The notes: a model not told the origin generated them from the sequence alone. Numbered from the stretch's first letter, positions 9,354 to 15,660 are shown. The stretch: DNA of 16,406 bases from JAGMES01 sp023128035 (GCA_030627905.1 DAOVRZ010000120.1:1-16406), one strand, 5' to 3'. Program-made: numbers and translations.

Positions 9354-9382
9354 AAAGACCAGGCTTTTAGCCTGGCCTTTTT
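9354..9382. terminator. Palindrome/terminator between the CRISPR array and the lipoprotein operon
   Basis: AAAGACCAGGC (9354-9364) faces GCCTGGCCTTT (9370-9380) with one mismatch, followed by TT. It can close transcription from the left. It also lies about 33 bp beyond the stop of the minus-strand lipoprotein gene. Confidence 0.65.
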
Positions 9383-9415
9383 GAATTCTTTATTAGTGTA
9401 GAAGTTGTCAAAAAA

Positions 9416-9778
9416 TTATTCAGCGGATTCAACATTTACTACAAAGTGTAGTTCATTTGTTACTACAGAGCTATTTTCAAATTCTGTTGAAACTACAATA
9501 TTTTTAGTTCCAGGTGTCGTAAATACAATATCCCTAAGAATCCCACCATCTGTAACTAAATCGTCATCAAATCCTTCAACTTGCCAATGAAACTCTTTAA
9601 CTAAATCAGGAGTTCCAGCTTCTTGATAAAAGACGCAAATTATAGCAGGTTCGTTTATAACTAAAGTCTTTGGAATTGTTTGAAAACCAGTCAAAAATAA
9701 ATGATATTCTCTGTTACTGCACCCGCTAAAGACTAATAAAATTAAAATAAGTATTGATATGTACTTAATAAATTTCAT
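9416..9778 (-). CDS. Small lipoprotein, probably with an Ig-like beta domain
   Basis: The 120-residue product starts at ATG 9778; a TTG one codon earlier is less likely. AAGGAGG (9786-9792) lies 7 bases upstream. Residues 1-20 form a lipoprotein signal peptide: Lys-bearing N-terminus, a run of Ile/Leu, and lipobox VFSGC with Cys20 as the predicted lipidation site. The mature part is rich in beta-type residues (IICVFYQE, DIVFTTPGTKNIVVSTEF, LHFVVNVESAE). 'F(T)TPGTKNIVVS' is like the strand pattern of PKD/Ig-like folds; this is inference. It is the second gene of a two-lipoprotein operon, 25 bp after the larger one. A decayed fragment of a homologue lies at 6930-6992. Function is unknown; an outer-face binding role is plausible. 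Confidence 0.8.
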   Translation of the reverse strand: MKFIKYISILILILLVFSGCSNREYHLFLTGFQTIPKTLVINEPAIICVFYQEAGTPDLVKEFHWQVEGFDDDLVTDGGILRDIVFTTPGTKNIVVSTEFENSSVVTNELHFVVNVESAE

Positions 9779-9803
9779 CAATTAACCTCCTTATTTTTTC
9801 AAT

Positions 9804-10931
9804 TTAGTAATTAAGTCGAATACCTCCCTTACCAAAAAGAATTTGCGAGTAAGTTTCATCGTCGAAAATATGGTAGAAATAAATTTGGGTTTCACCTAAT
9901 GTATCATCTTCATTAGTAATTAAATTGGTTGTATCAAAATTTCCTTTAATGGAATAGTATTCATTTTTCCAAGTAAAGGCACCATTAACAGTAAAAGTTA
10001 TATAGTCGCCCCAATCAAAATCTTCTTCTCTTACAATTAATTTCCAGAACATATTGTTTGGAGTATTAGGATAATAGAAAATTATTGATTCATAGTTATA
10101 CCAATGATTAGTAGAATTTACTTCAACATAGTCTTGTCTTATTGTCCATTCATTTTCTCCAACGGTATAAAGACAATAAACCTCTGGAGCACCAGAATAC
10201 CAAGGTTCTGACGTATCCGTGATCATAAGACCTGTTAGTTCTTCATGATGAACGAGAGTTCCATCATCTAAATCTAATGGTTTTACATTTGAATTTGAAA
10301 TGGTTTTTGGTCTTGTCATTCTAGGTATTCTTTCATTTATACCGATAACAACTACAGGATATTCTGGTGGGGTATCAGCAGGGAACATTTTTACATTTCC
10401 ATGTTCATCGTAGCCTGGTAAAGCTTCGATCTCTAAATCATCAATATCATATCTCATAGGAATAACATATATTGGTCCATCATAAGTACTCCATTGTTCA
10501 AAGTTAACAGGAATTGAAATATTAAAATATGGAATTGAATCTACCAAATCGTTGAGTGATACTTCTTCACCACAAAGTTGAATATTTTGTTTCATAAGAT
10601 TTTTTACTGTTTTTCCTTCTTTAGTTGTTTTAGAAGCAATCATATCATATAAAACATTATTATCTCCATCAAACTTCTTTGCAATTTCTACTGTAAGTAA
10701 TTCTTTAAATCCCTTATTCTCTGAAATAGTTCGAGCAAACATTGGTGCAAGTTTAATAAGATTTCGCTGTGCTTCTTCAGGTGTGTGACTGCTAATAATA
10801 CTATCTGCTTTAGTCTCTATTTCATCTAAGTCAATGATATCTTCACTAACGACGTCAACAATATTCTGGCCACATCCTACAAGTAATAAAAAAACAAGTG
10901 CCATTATTAAAAGAAAACTTTTTTTTTTCAC
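9804..10931 (-). CDS. Larger lipoprotein of unknown function
   Basis: The 375-residue product starts at GTG 10931, with AAAAGGGAGA (10941-10950) 9 bases upstream. The signal peptide MKKKSFLLIMALVFLLLVGC has lipobox LLVGC and predicted lipidated Cys20. The mature N-terminus is acidic and helical (about 21-120). The central and C-terminal parts are beta-rich, with a conserved-looking segment PEYPVVVIGINERIPRM (about residues 200-216) and many aromatic residues (NHWYNYESIIFYYPNTPNN, MFWKLIVREEDFDWGDY). I do not recognise a named family. It is cotranscribed with the 120-residue lipoprotein downstream. Roughly 95-bp direct repeats (about 9286-9382 and 11264-11352) flank the two-gene unit, suggesting it is a movable or duplicable cassette. 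Confidence 0.8.
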   Translation of the reverse strand: MKKKSFLLIMALVFLLLVGCGQNIVDVVSEDIIDLDEIETKADSIISSHTPEEAQRNLIKLAPMFARTISENKGFKELLTVEIAKKFDGDNNVLYDMIASKTTKEGKTVKNLMKQNIQLCGEEVSLNDLVDSIPYFNISIPVNFEQWSTYDGPIYVIPMRYDIDDLEIEALPGYDEHGNVKMFPADTPPEYPVVVIGINERIPRMTRPKTISNSNVKPLDLDDGTLVHHEELTGLMITDTSEPWYSGAPEVYCLYTVGENEWTIRQDYVEVNSTNHWYNYESIIFYYPNTPNNMFWKLIVREEDFDWGDYITFTVNGAFTWKNEYYSIKGNFDTTNLITNEDDTLGETQIYFYHIFDDETYSQILFGKGGIRLNY

Positions 10932-11142
10932 GTTAATACATCTCCCTTTTGAATTTTTTGAAAGTGATCTTTATTAAAATCTATGCAGATTCACCCCCTG
11001 ATTTAATAATTATATATATGTCATTCGCCAATATTTCTGTTACTCCTTCTTTTTTCTATAAAAATACATAGTTAACTTTATGTACTTATATTGCTTATTA
11101 ATGCTCATTTTTTAATCAAAACTATTAAATTTCATAAAAAAC

Positions 11143-11173
11143 AAAACTCCATACAAAATTTCTAGGAGTTTTT
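11143..11173. terminator. Terminator-like hairpin
   Basis: AAAACTCC (11143-11150) pairs with GGAGTTTT (11165-11172) across a 14-base loop, ending in a T-run. No gene clearly ends here on either strand. Confidence 0.45.
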
Positions 11174-11265
11174 ATAAGCTAAATAAAATAATTTTCTTTT
11201 ACTTTCTACGATTGATGAAGTTGAATAATAGTAGTACAATTTTCTTAAACTAGTGTCACTGAAAT

Positions 11266-11350
11266 AAAAAAAGATCAGGCTTACTCTGATATTTTTAATT
11301 GGTGCAGTTTCATTAGACAAAGCGAAAGACCAGGCTAATAACCTGTCTTT
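11266..11350. repeat. Composite repeat: two palindromes, copy of 9288-9382
   Basis: AAAAAGATCAG...CTGATATTTTT (11266-11296) is followed by AATTGGTG and then AAAGACCAGGCTAATAACC...TTT (11325-11350). The order, orientation and much of the spacer match 9288-9382. One G is missing in the right arm of the second palindrome (CCTGTCTTT). The two copies bracket the lipoprotein operon as direct repeats. Confidence 0.7.
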
Positions 11351-11361
11351 GTTGAAAAAAC

Positions 11362-11389
11362 AACCGACCAGTATTAATACTGGTCGGTT
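11362..11389. repeat. Perfect 28-bp palindrome (variant of the GACCAG family)
   Basis: AACCGACCAGTATT is followed directly by its exact complement AATACTGGTCGGTT. It is preceded by TTGAAAAAACAA and followed by TTGCTATTCTGG, context shared with 12424-12472. Relative to that copy, the stem shows paired changes (CCGACC/GGTCGG against ACGACC/GGTCGT), a sign that the structure is maintained. Confidence 0.75.
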
Positions 11390-11407
11390 TGCTATTCTGG
11401 AGTGATA

Positions 11408-11492
11408 CAACTCCCTTGCATCTATGGAGTGCAAGGGAGTTGACTAAGTCTGCTATTCCCCCAGCTATGGTAACGCTTAGAGGTGGGGGAAT
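11408..11492. mobile_element. IS200/IS605-like end hairpins without a transposase
   Basis: Two strong hairpins stand side by side. CAACTCCCTTGCA (11408-11420) pairs exactly with TGCAAGGGAGTTG (11430-11442). ATTCCCCCA (11455-11463) pairs exactly with TGGGGGAAT (11484-11492), with 'cttagagg' on its loop side. Hairpins of this look occur at the ends of IS200/IS605-type elements and their non-autonomous relatives. No tnpA or tnpB coding remnant is recognised nearby, so this would be a relic or a non-autonomous end. The assignment rests on general resemblance only. Confidence 0.4.
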
Positions 11493-11530
11493 CCTGCCCA
11501 AGCTGCCAAGACTAAGGGAGTGTTCAAGTA

Positions 11531-11632
11531 TTAGTGCTTATATGGGCAGTCATAAGGGCAATCGAAGTTAATGGATGGAACACACCATTCTCCAGTGATG
11601 GTACAAAATATTTCTTTTTTAGGTGTAATCAT
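11531..11632 (-). CDS. Candidate 33-residue Cys-rich peptide
   Basis: ATG at 11632 on the minus strand follows AGAGGTG (11641-11647) by 8 bases, a good ribosome site. The product begins MITPKKEIFCTITGEWC and ends with VPSINFDC, PYDC and PYKH. Cysteines are at 10, 17, 25 and 29, with a repeated CPY(D/K) pattern at the C-terminus. There is no signal peptide. Such a composition suits a metal-binding peptide or a RiPP precursor, but no family is recognised. It lies between IS200/IS605-like hairpins and could be chance or a relic of a longer gene: the frame stays open 15 codons upstream of the ATG. It is kept because the start signal is good and Cys content is unusual for AT-rich noncoding DNA. 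Confidence 0.4.
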   Translation of the reverse strand: MITPKKEIFCTITGEWCVPSINFDCPYDCPYKH

Positions 11633-11767
11633 AAATTGTGCACCTCTTTTCGATGGAAGTAGGTTTTTAAAACCTTATAATAGACATATTCAACAAAAAC
11701 CAAAAACAATACTTTTTATAAATAAAAAATGTTCAGTGCTAATTTAGGTGTTTTATATTATTTTGGT

Positions 11768-11803
11768 TGATACTCCCCACGTCTAAAGGCAGGGAAGTAA
11801 TCA
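11768..11803. mobile_element. Hairpin resembling an IS200/IS605 element end
   Basis: ACTCCCC near 11772 pairs with GGGAAGT near 11793, around GTCTAAAGGCA. Read on the minus strand it resembles the 'TGCCTTTAG' hairpin often seen at the end of tnpB-carrying elements. No transposase gene is attached. Confidence 0.35.
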
Positions 11804-11807
11804 AGCT

Positions 11808-11883
11808 AAAAGACCAGCATAATAACTTGGTCTTTGCTTTTGGATTCTAAGCCTGGGTAACTACGAGTGGGGCTTTTTAAATT
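11808..11883. repeat. Composite repeat: palindrome plus second stem (copy of 8483-8555)
   Basis: AAAGACCAGCATAATAACTTGGTCTTT (given by position 11809-11835) is followed by TTGGAT, then AAGCC...GGGGCTTTTT (about 11849-11878). The same order occurs at 8483-8555. The second stem with its T-run can act as a terminator. It leads into the 'agaaggatatttt' segment at 11885, which is also found near 8876 and 13141. Confidence 0.6.
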
Positions 11884-11927
11884 AGAAGAAGGATATTTTT
11901 TATATAATCTTGAATATGGAAGGAGAG

Positions 11928-11957
11928 TAGACACACTTCCTTAAGTGGAATTGAAAC
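11928..11957. repeat. Lone degenerate CRISPR-like repeat
   Basis: TAGACACACTTCCT (11928-11941) and GGAATTGAAAC at the 3' end match the last 30 bases of the array repeat at about 25 of 30 positions. No second repeat follows. Coding sequence begins 17 bases later. Confidence 0.55.
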
Positions 11958-11974
11958 CTAAAATGGGATAAGTA

Positions 11975-12423
11975 ATGAAACATGTTAAATGCTCAATCTG
12001 TGGTGGAGAAGCAGAAGAAGTGCTGAGAGATTTTAGATACGTATATAATGGGGTTCCTATTATACTGAATGAAATTCCCTATTTAGTTTGTAAAGAATGC
12101 GGTGAGGAACTAATTGATAGCCGATATGAAAGAGTTATTGAAGAGAGTATTAACCAATATCGTAGTCAAAAAACTTTGAATATAATGATCCCCTAACTTG
12201 CGAGGAGGTAGCTTCGCTTTTGGCTGTAAGCTATCAGGTTGTGATAGGAATGCTTACTGATGGCAAGCTACCTGGAACTAAAATTGGGCGTGAATGGAGA
12301 GTTCCTTATGGAGTACTTATGGAATATATTCAAAGTATTAGCGTGAATAATTTAGCTCAATTAGAAAAGGATGTTTTTCAGTCTTGTTCAGTAAGCAGGA
12401 GAGTTAGAGGTAGTGCAAGTTGA
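11975..12423 (+). pseudogene. YgiT/MqsA-type zinc finger plus excisionase-like HTH, split by an apparent 1-base deletion
   Basis: The first frame (11975-12196, 73 residues) has CSICGG and CKECGEEL, the two CxxC pairs of YgiT/MqsA-type antitoxin zinc fingers, and ends IP-stop. The next frame reads NDPLTCEEVASLLAVSYQVV, then LPGTKIGREWRVP. This is a MerR/excisionase-type helix-turn-helix whose first helix begins before any usable start codon. One extra T near 12184 would give KTLNYNDPLTCEEVA and a single protein of about 149 residues. The TTG at 12220 with GAGGAGG upstream could start a separate protein, but that would cut off the HTH. The likely role was an antitoxin-like or regulatory DNA-binding protein; no toxin gene is adjacent. 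The split could also be a base-call error. Confidence 0.65.
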
Positions 12424-12433
12424 TTGAAAAAAC

Positions 12434-12461
12434 AAACGACCAGTGGTTAAGCTGGTCGTTT
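12434..12461. terminator. Palindrome/terminator after the zinc finger-HTH gene
   Basis: AAACGACCAG (12434-12443) pairs exactly with CTGGTCGTTT (12452-12461). It starts about 10 bp after the stop at 12423. The flanks TTGAAAAAACAA and TTGCTATTCTGG match those of the palindrome at 11362-11389. Confidence 0.7.
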
Positions 12462-12585
12462 TGCTATTCTGGTTAACGCTTTGATATATGAAAAATATGG
12501 AGAAAATCGGCGAACGAAAGTTCGAAAAATCAAAGGGAAAATTCATTATTTGGTGAAATACAAAAATGACAAAGGGGTAATTAAA

Positions 12586-13071
12586 TTGAAAATTATCAAA
12601 CGAATTATAATTTTAAGTATGTTACTTTTTTTATTAGTTAGTTGGAGTTCGAGCGAAGCATCAAATAATGCTAACAATGTGGAATCTGAACAAATATTTT
12701 CATTTACAGAAATAAGTGAATTCCTGCGTAAGCTATCTACAGAACCTAATAGCCATTCAATTATGGAAATGGATAACGTACATTATTCTTTGAATTTGTT
12801 AGAAAAAGATCATGATACTCCACTGTTATTAGGCATTTTCACATTTTATAATATGGGAAAAGAAACAGTAACTACAAAAGTAGATTGGATATTATCAGAA
12901 AATACAGAGGACGTATATAAGATTGAAAAATGGAAATTAAATACCAAAATTAATGGTAACGATATAGTGAATTTGTGTTTTGCCGAAGATGTAACAGAAC
13001 AAGAGAAATATATTATTTTCTTTCTGGATATAAACGCTAAGAGGAGCACTTACCAATTAATCACTCAATAA
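12586..13071 (+). CDS. Secreted or membrane-tethered protein with a broken lipobox
   Basis: I chose TTG 12586 because AAAGGGG (12571-12577) lies 8 bases upstream and the first residues then form a signal sequence. The frame is open further upstream to 12481, but that part gives a basic segment unlike the rest. The 161-residue product opens LKIIKRIIILSMLLFLLVSW then SSSEAS. Position 20 is Trp (TGG), exactly where the two lipoproteins at 9416 and 9804 carry their lipobox Cys, and TGG is one base from TGC or TGT. The mature part has a helical N-terminus and beta-rich remainder (LLLGIFTFYNMGKETVTTKVDW, by position about 85-106), without a recognised domain. It may be anchored by an uncleaved helix or be released. 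The family is unknown. Confidence 0.65.
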   Translation: MKIIKRIIILSMLLFLLVSWSSSEASNNANNVESEQIFSFTEISEFLRKLSTEPNSHSIMEMDNVHYSLNLLEKDHDTPLLLGIFTFYNMGKETVTTKVDWILSENTEDVYKIEKWKLNTKINGNDIVNLCFAEDVTEQEKYIIFFLDINAKRSTYQLITQ

Positions 13072-13184
13072 ATCAGTGCAGGCTAAAGGCATAACAATAG
13101 CACAGGTTATATTAGCTCTGATCTTGCATATTAAATCAAAAGAAGGATTTTTTAAAAAAATCTAGAATATAGTAATATGTAAAA

Positions 13185-13230
13185 TTCCATACCAAAGCGA
13201 GACGGCAAAAACCCCCGTCTGGTGTGGGAA
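13185..13230. repeat. GC-rich hairpin element, copy 2
   Basis: TTCCATACCA (13185-13194) pairs with TGGTGTGGGAA (13220-13230), and AGACGG pairs with CCGTCT around CAAAAACC. The central part is the same as copy 1 at 8918-8959, while the outer arms differ and still largely pair. Confidence 0.55.
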
Positions 13231-13273
13231 ATTAATTCTGAGGCCAATGGTATCACGAGTTTTCAAGACAAGT

Positions 13274-13310
13274 GTAACAATAAACATAATTTCTAATGAG
13301 GAATTGAAAT
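13274..13310. repeat. Lone degenerate CRISPR repeat behind a leader-like block
   Basis: The 37 bases match the array repeat at 31 positions and keep GAGGAATTGAAA. The preceding block TTTTCAAGACAA matches the sequence just before the array at 9107. No spacer-repeat unit follows. Confidence 0.65.
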
Positions 13311-13393
13311 GTAGTTTCGCCATTTATCGGTGCTTTGAAATCTTGTGTAACTAATTAATGACCTCACAAAATACATTTTGAAAGGAGACTAAA

Positions 13394-13678
13394 ATGTTAG
13401 AAAATCAAGAGCAATGGATTATTAAAGTCAAAGAAGAAATCCCTTATGTTGAAATTCCTGAAGAGTTTAGAGTTGATTCAGATATTGAATCAATGCCATT
13501 AGAAGATTTTGTAAATATTATTACTCAAATAAATGGTGACGAATCGGAACAAGAGGATACCAGCAGATGTTTTATTAGAGTGAAACATTGCTGCCTAAAA
13601 GTTAAACATTGTTGTGTGAAACCACCAGCCGGAACAAAGTATTCAACAGGAAAAGTTCAATGGTGTTCAAACAAATAA
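13394..13678 (+). CDS. Six-Cys RiPP precursor peptide
   Basis: The 94-residue product is preceded by GAAAGGAGA (13380-13388). Residues 1-58 form an acidic leader-like part (for example VEIPEEFRVDSDIESMPLED) without a signal peptide. Residues 59-94 form a basic, Cys-rich part: C59, a tandem VKHCC (63-67 and 70-74), then PPAGTKYSTG and a final WCSNK with C91. The sharp change from acidic leader to basic Cys-rich tail, together with the overlapping radical SAM/SPASM gene, supports a ribosomally made, post-translationally modified peptide. Thioether (sactipeptide or ranthipeptide) links from the Cys residues are the likely modification, but I infer this from the enzyme class. No leader protease or exporter gene is adjacent, so maturation is incomplete here or served from elsewhere. 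Confidence 0.8.
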   Translation: MLENQEQWIIKVKEEIPYVEIPEEFRVDSDIESMPLEDFVNIITQINGDESEQEDTSRCFIRVKHCCLKVKHCCVKPPAGTKYSTGKVQWCSNK

Positions 13679-15000
13679 TGAAACTTTCAAATTATAATAT
13701 TACATCTGAAATTAGTAATAAAGAGCTTATTCTTTCTAATTTGCTTTCCGGTGCAATTATATCTATAAATAAAGAAAGTTATTATTTAATCCAAAATAAT
13801 AGAGAAGATGAGATTTCTTCTTCTTTGTTAAATAAATTAAAAATAGGGCGTTTTTTAATTCCTGATAATTTTGATGAATTAAATTTTATACAAACCAAAT
13901 TTTTTTATAACAAATTTAGAACTGATCTATTGTCTTTAACAATTTTGCCAACACTTGATTGCAATTTTGATTGTTCATATTGTTATGAAAATAATACAAT
14001 ATCTTATATGTCTGAAGAAATAGCAAATAAACTAGTTAATTTTACAGCAAGGAACCTTGCCGGTAAAAAAGATTTTTCTGTTGCATGGTATGGAGGAGAA
14101 CCTTTACTTGCAGCTTCGAAAATATGGGATCTTTCAAAAGTTTTTATCGCTATGAGTAAAAAAATAGGTGTAAGATATGATGCTTCAATGATAACAAACG
14201 GGGCGTTACTTACACCCGAAAATGTTCATAAACTTATTGAACATAAAATTCAAACAATACAAGTTACAATTGATGGTCCTAGAGATATTCATAATAAAAT
14301 GAGGCCTTTTTCCAGTAGATTTTCAAAAATACCTGATTCTTATGATTTAATTTTAGACAATGTTGCTTATGCTTGTGAAAAAATTGCTGTTAATATAAGA
14401 ATTAATTTGGGACAGGATAATTATGAACAACTTGAAAAATTGTTGAATTCATCTAAATTTAACAAATTAAAAGATAGGGTTAACATATATATAAGTCCTT
14501 TGCTTCCCTTTGGAACAGGTTCAAAAGTTAATGATCATAATTTTCATACTAAATGTTTTGATCATCCTAGTTTTGCAAATATCGAAGCAAATCTTTCGGA
14601 TAAAATAAAAAAAGCAGGATTCGAAGCAGGATATGATTTTGATGGAAGTAAATGTAGTTGCTGTAGAGCAGTTTGTCTCAATCATTGGGTAGTTGATCCT
14701 GAAGGTAATCTTTTGAAATGTTGGGATAGTCTCGGTGATTCAACAGGTATTGTTGGGCATATATCAGAACCTCCAAAAGAAGAACCCATGTTTCAAAATC
14801 ATAATCTTTTTCAATGGATTTCATATAGCCCTTTAAATAATATTGATTGCAAACAGTGTAAATTTTTACCGCTTTGTATGGGAGGATGTCCACATCGAGT
14901 TATCAAAGATAAAGTTGATAATAAATTCAAATGCTCATTTATAAAATTTAATTATAAACAAATGCTAAAAAGTCTATATCTAGAATCACAGAAAATATAA
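13660..15000 (+). CDS. Radical SAM/SPASM peptide maturase
   Basis: This enzyme class uses S-adenosylmethionine and iron-sulfur clusters to modify a peptide, often forming Cys thioether bonds. From ATG 13660 the product has 446 residues. AGGAAAAG (13648-13655) precedes this start; ATG 13678, which overlaps the precursor stop as TAATG, is an equally plausible coupled start. The N-terminal part (about 1-90, with SNYNI) fits a peptide-binding region. The radical SAM motif is C101-x3-C105-x2-C108 (CNFDCSYC), followed by YGGEPLL (about 147) and TIDGP. The C-terminal SPASM region has C332, C334, C335, C339 and C354, then CKQCKFLPLCMGGC (C397, C400, C406, C410) and C425, enough for two auxiliary clusters. 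It overlaps the six-Cys precursor gene, its probable substrate. Confidence 0.92.
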   Translation: MVFKQIMKLSNYNITSEISNKELILSNLLSGAIISINKESYYLIQNNREDEISSSLLNKLKIGRFLIPDNFDELNFIQTKFFYNKFRTDLLSLTILPTLDCNFDCSYCYENNTISYMSEEIANKLVNFTARNLAGKKDFSVAWYGGEPLLAASKIWDLSKVFIAMSKKIGVRYDASMITNGALLTPENVHKLIEHKIQTIQVTIDGPRDIHNKMRPFSSRFSKIPDSYDLILDNVAYACEKIAVNIRINLGQDNYEQLEKLLNSSKFNKLKDRVNIYISPLLPFGTGSKVNDHNFHTKCFDHPSFANIEANLSDKIKKAGFEAGYDFDGSKCSCCRAVCLNHWVVDPEGNLLKCWDSLGDSTGIVGHISEPPKEEPMFQNHNLFQWISYSPLNNIDCKQCKFLPLCMGGCPHRVIKDKVDNKFKCSFIKFNYKQMLKSLYLESQKI

Positions 15001-15002
15001 TG

Positions 15003-15052
15003 TACCCTATAGAGTGGACAATAAAAAAAAGTCTACCCTATAGGGTATTTTT
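15003..15052 (+). terminator. Terminator of the RiPP operon
   Basis: A 17-base arm (TACCCTATAGAGTGGAC, 15003-15019) pairs with 15031-15047 at all but two positions across an A-rich loop, and TTTTT follows. It starts 2 bp after the maturase stop, so the operon ends there without transporter or immunity genes. Confidence 0.85.
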
Positions 15053-15159
15053 ATGTATAATTAAACAAATGAGAATTGGGAGAATGAAAAATAATAGAAA
15101 ATGTACTCACAAAAAAATCATATATAAATTATTGAGGTAAGGCAGATCAATATTGAATA

Positions 15160-15285
15160 TTGAAGAAAAACTTTAATAACCTAGGTCAATATGAAGATAA
15201 GGCATATGATGAGTTTAAACGTGCAGAGAGAAAAGCAAATTTTAAAAATCCTAATATCAAATTCTACTCAAAAAGAATTGCGTAA
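15160..15285 (+). pseudogene. Fragment of a TPR protein
   Basis: One frame reads NNLGQYEDKAYDEFKRAERK, then ANFKNPNIKFYSKRIA-stop, typical of the last TPR helix pair of a regulator-like protein. No start codon or upstream part is found; the preceding 100 bp are noncoding. It is therefore a C-terminal remnant. It is not an obvious copy of the TPR protein at 7149. Confidence 0.5.
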
Positions 15286-15326
15286 GGCACATAATCTCGA
15301 AAAAATGTATAGAGCGGGATCATTCA

Positions 15327-15658
15327 ATGAGTAAGGAAATTATCGTTTTTATTTCAGAAGGTGAAAAGACAGAAAACCAAATAATAAATAATTTAAAAAA
15401 TGAATTTTTAATAGTGAAAACAAGGAAATAATTTTTCTGTCGTTCAAGGCTGAGATATATCAATTATATAAAAAACTAAAAGAAGATGATTTCCAAACAG
15501 AGGTTATTGAGATATTAATAGAAAGATGCTCTGATGTAAAAAAAGAACTGTCTTGTATTGGCAGAGATAAACAATCAATTTCACAAATATCCCCTTTTTT
15601 CTTAGTTGATTATTTTGGAGAAAATATATATAACCAAATAACTGATAATAGTGAGTAA
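15327..15658 (+). pseudogene. TOPRIM-like protein fragment with a frameshift
   Basis: MSKEIIVFISEGEKTENQII opens the frame at 15327. EG-x-x-TE is the first motif of many TOPRIM-type domains found in OLD- or RloB-like defence proteins; that family call is tentative. The frame stops at 15429. Adding one T to the T-tract near 15405-15409 joins it to NSENKEIIFLSFKAEIYQLY in the second frame, which runs to the stop at 15656. The restored product would be about 110 residues, too short for a complete protein of that type. A DxD motif expected later is not clearly present. A perfect hairpin terminator follows directly. It is probably a decayed and truncated accessory gene. Confidence 0.5.
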
Positions 15659-15660
15659 TA

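Larger units (their letters stand above)
10932..11361. other. Gene-free upstream region of the lipoprotein operon
   Basis: No coding region is supported; minus-strand frames here lack ribosome sites and recognisable content. The stretch holds a terminator-like stem at 11143-11173 and a composite of two palindromes (11266-11296 and 11325-11350) that repeats 9288-9382. The lipoprotein promoter should lie in 10940-11140 on the minus strand, but no box pair stands out. Confidence 0.5.
13072..13393. other. Gene-free region with hairpin, leader-like block and lone CRISPR repeat
   Basis: No coding region is seen. The order is the same as at 8876-9143: an 'agaaggattttt' segment (13141), TCTAGAATATAG, a hairpin (13185-13230), a leader-like block GAGGCCAATGGTATCA...TTTTCAAGACAA (about 13240-13271), and one degenerate CRISPR repeat. 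The promoter of the downstream RiPP genes should lie here, but no clear box pair was found. GAAAGGAGA (13380-13388) is the ribosome site of the precursor gene. Confidence 0.6.

Noticed and set aside
11162..11571. Overlapping open frames on both strands through the palindromes
   Set aside because: They run through hairpins and repeats, have no ribosome sites and low-complexity or biased translations. They are by-products of GC-richer palindromic DNA.
14678..14893. Minus-strand open frame inside the radical SAM gene
   Set aside because: It lies fully within the SPASM coding region, whose plus-strand Cys pattern is clear, and has no independent support.
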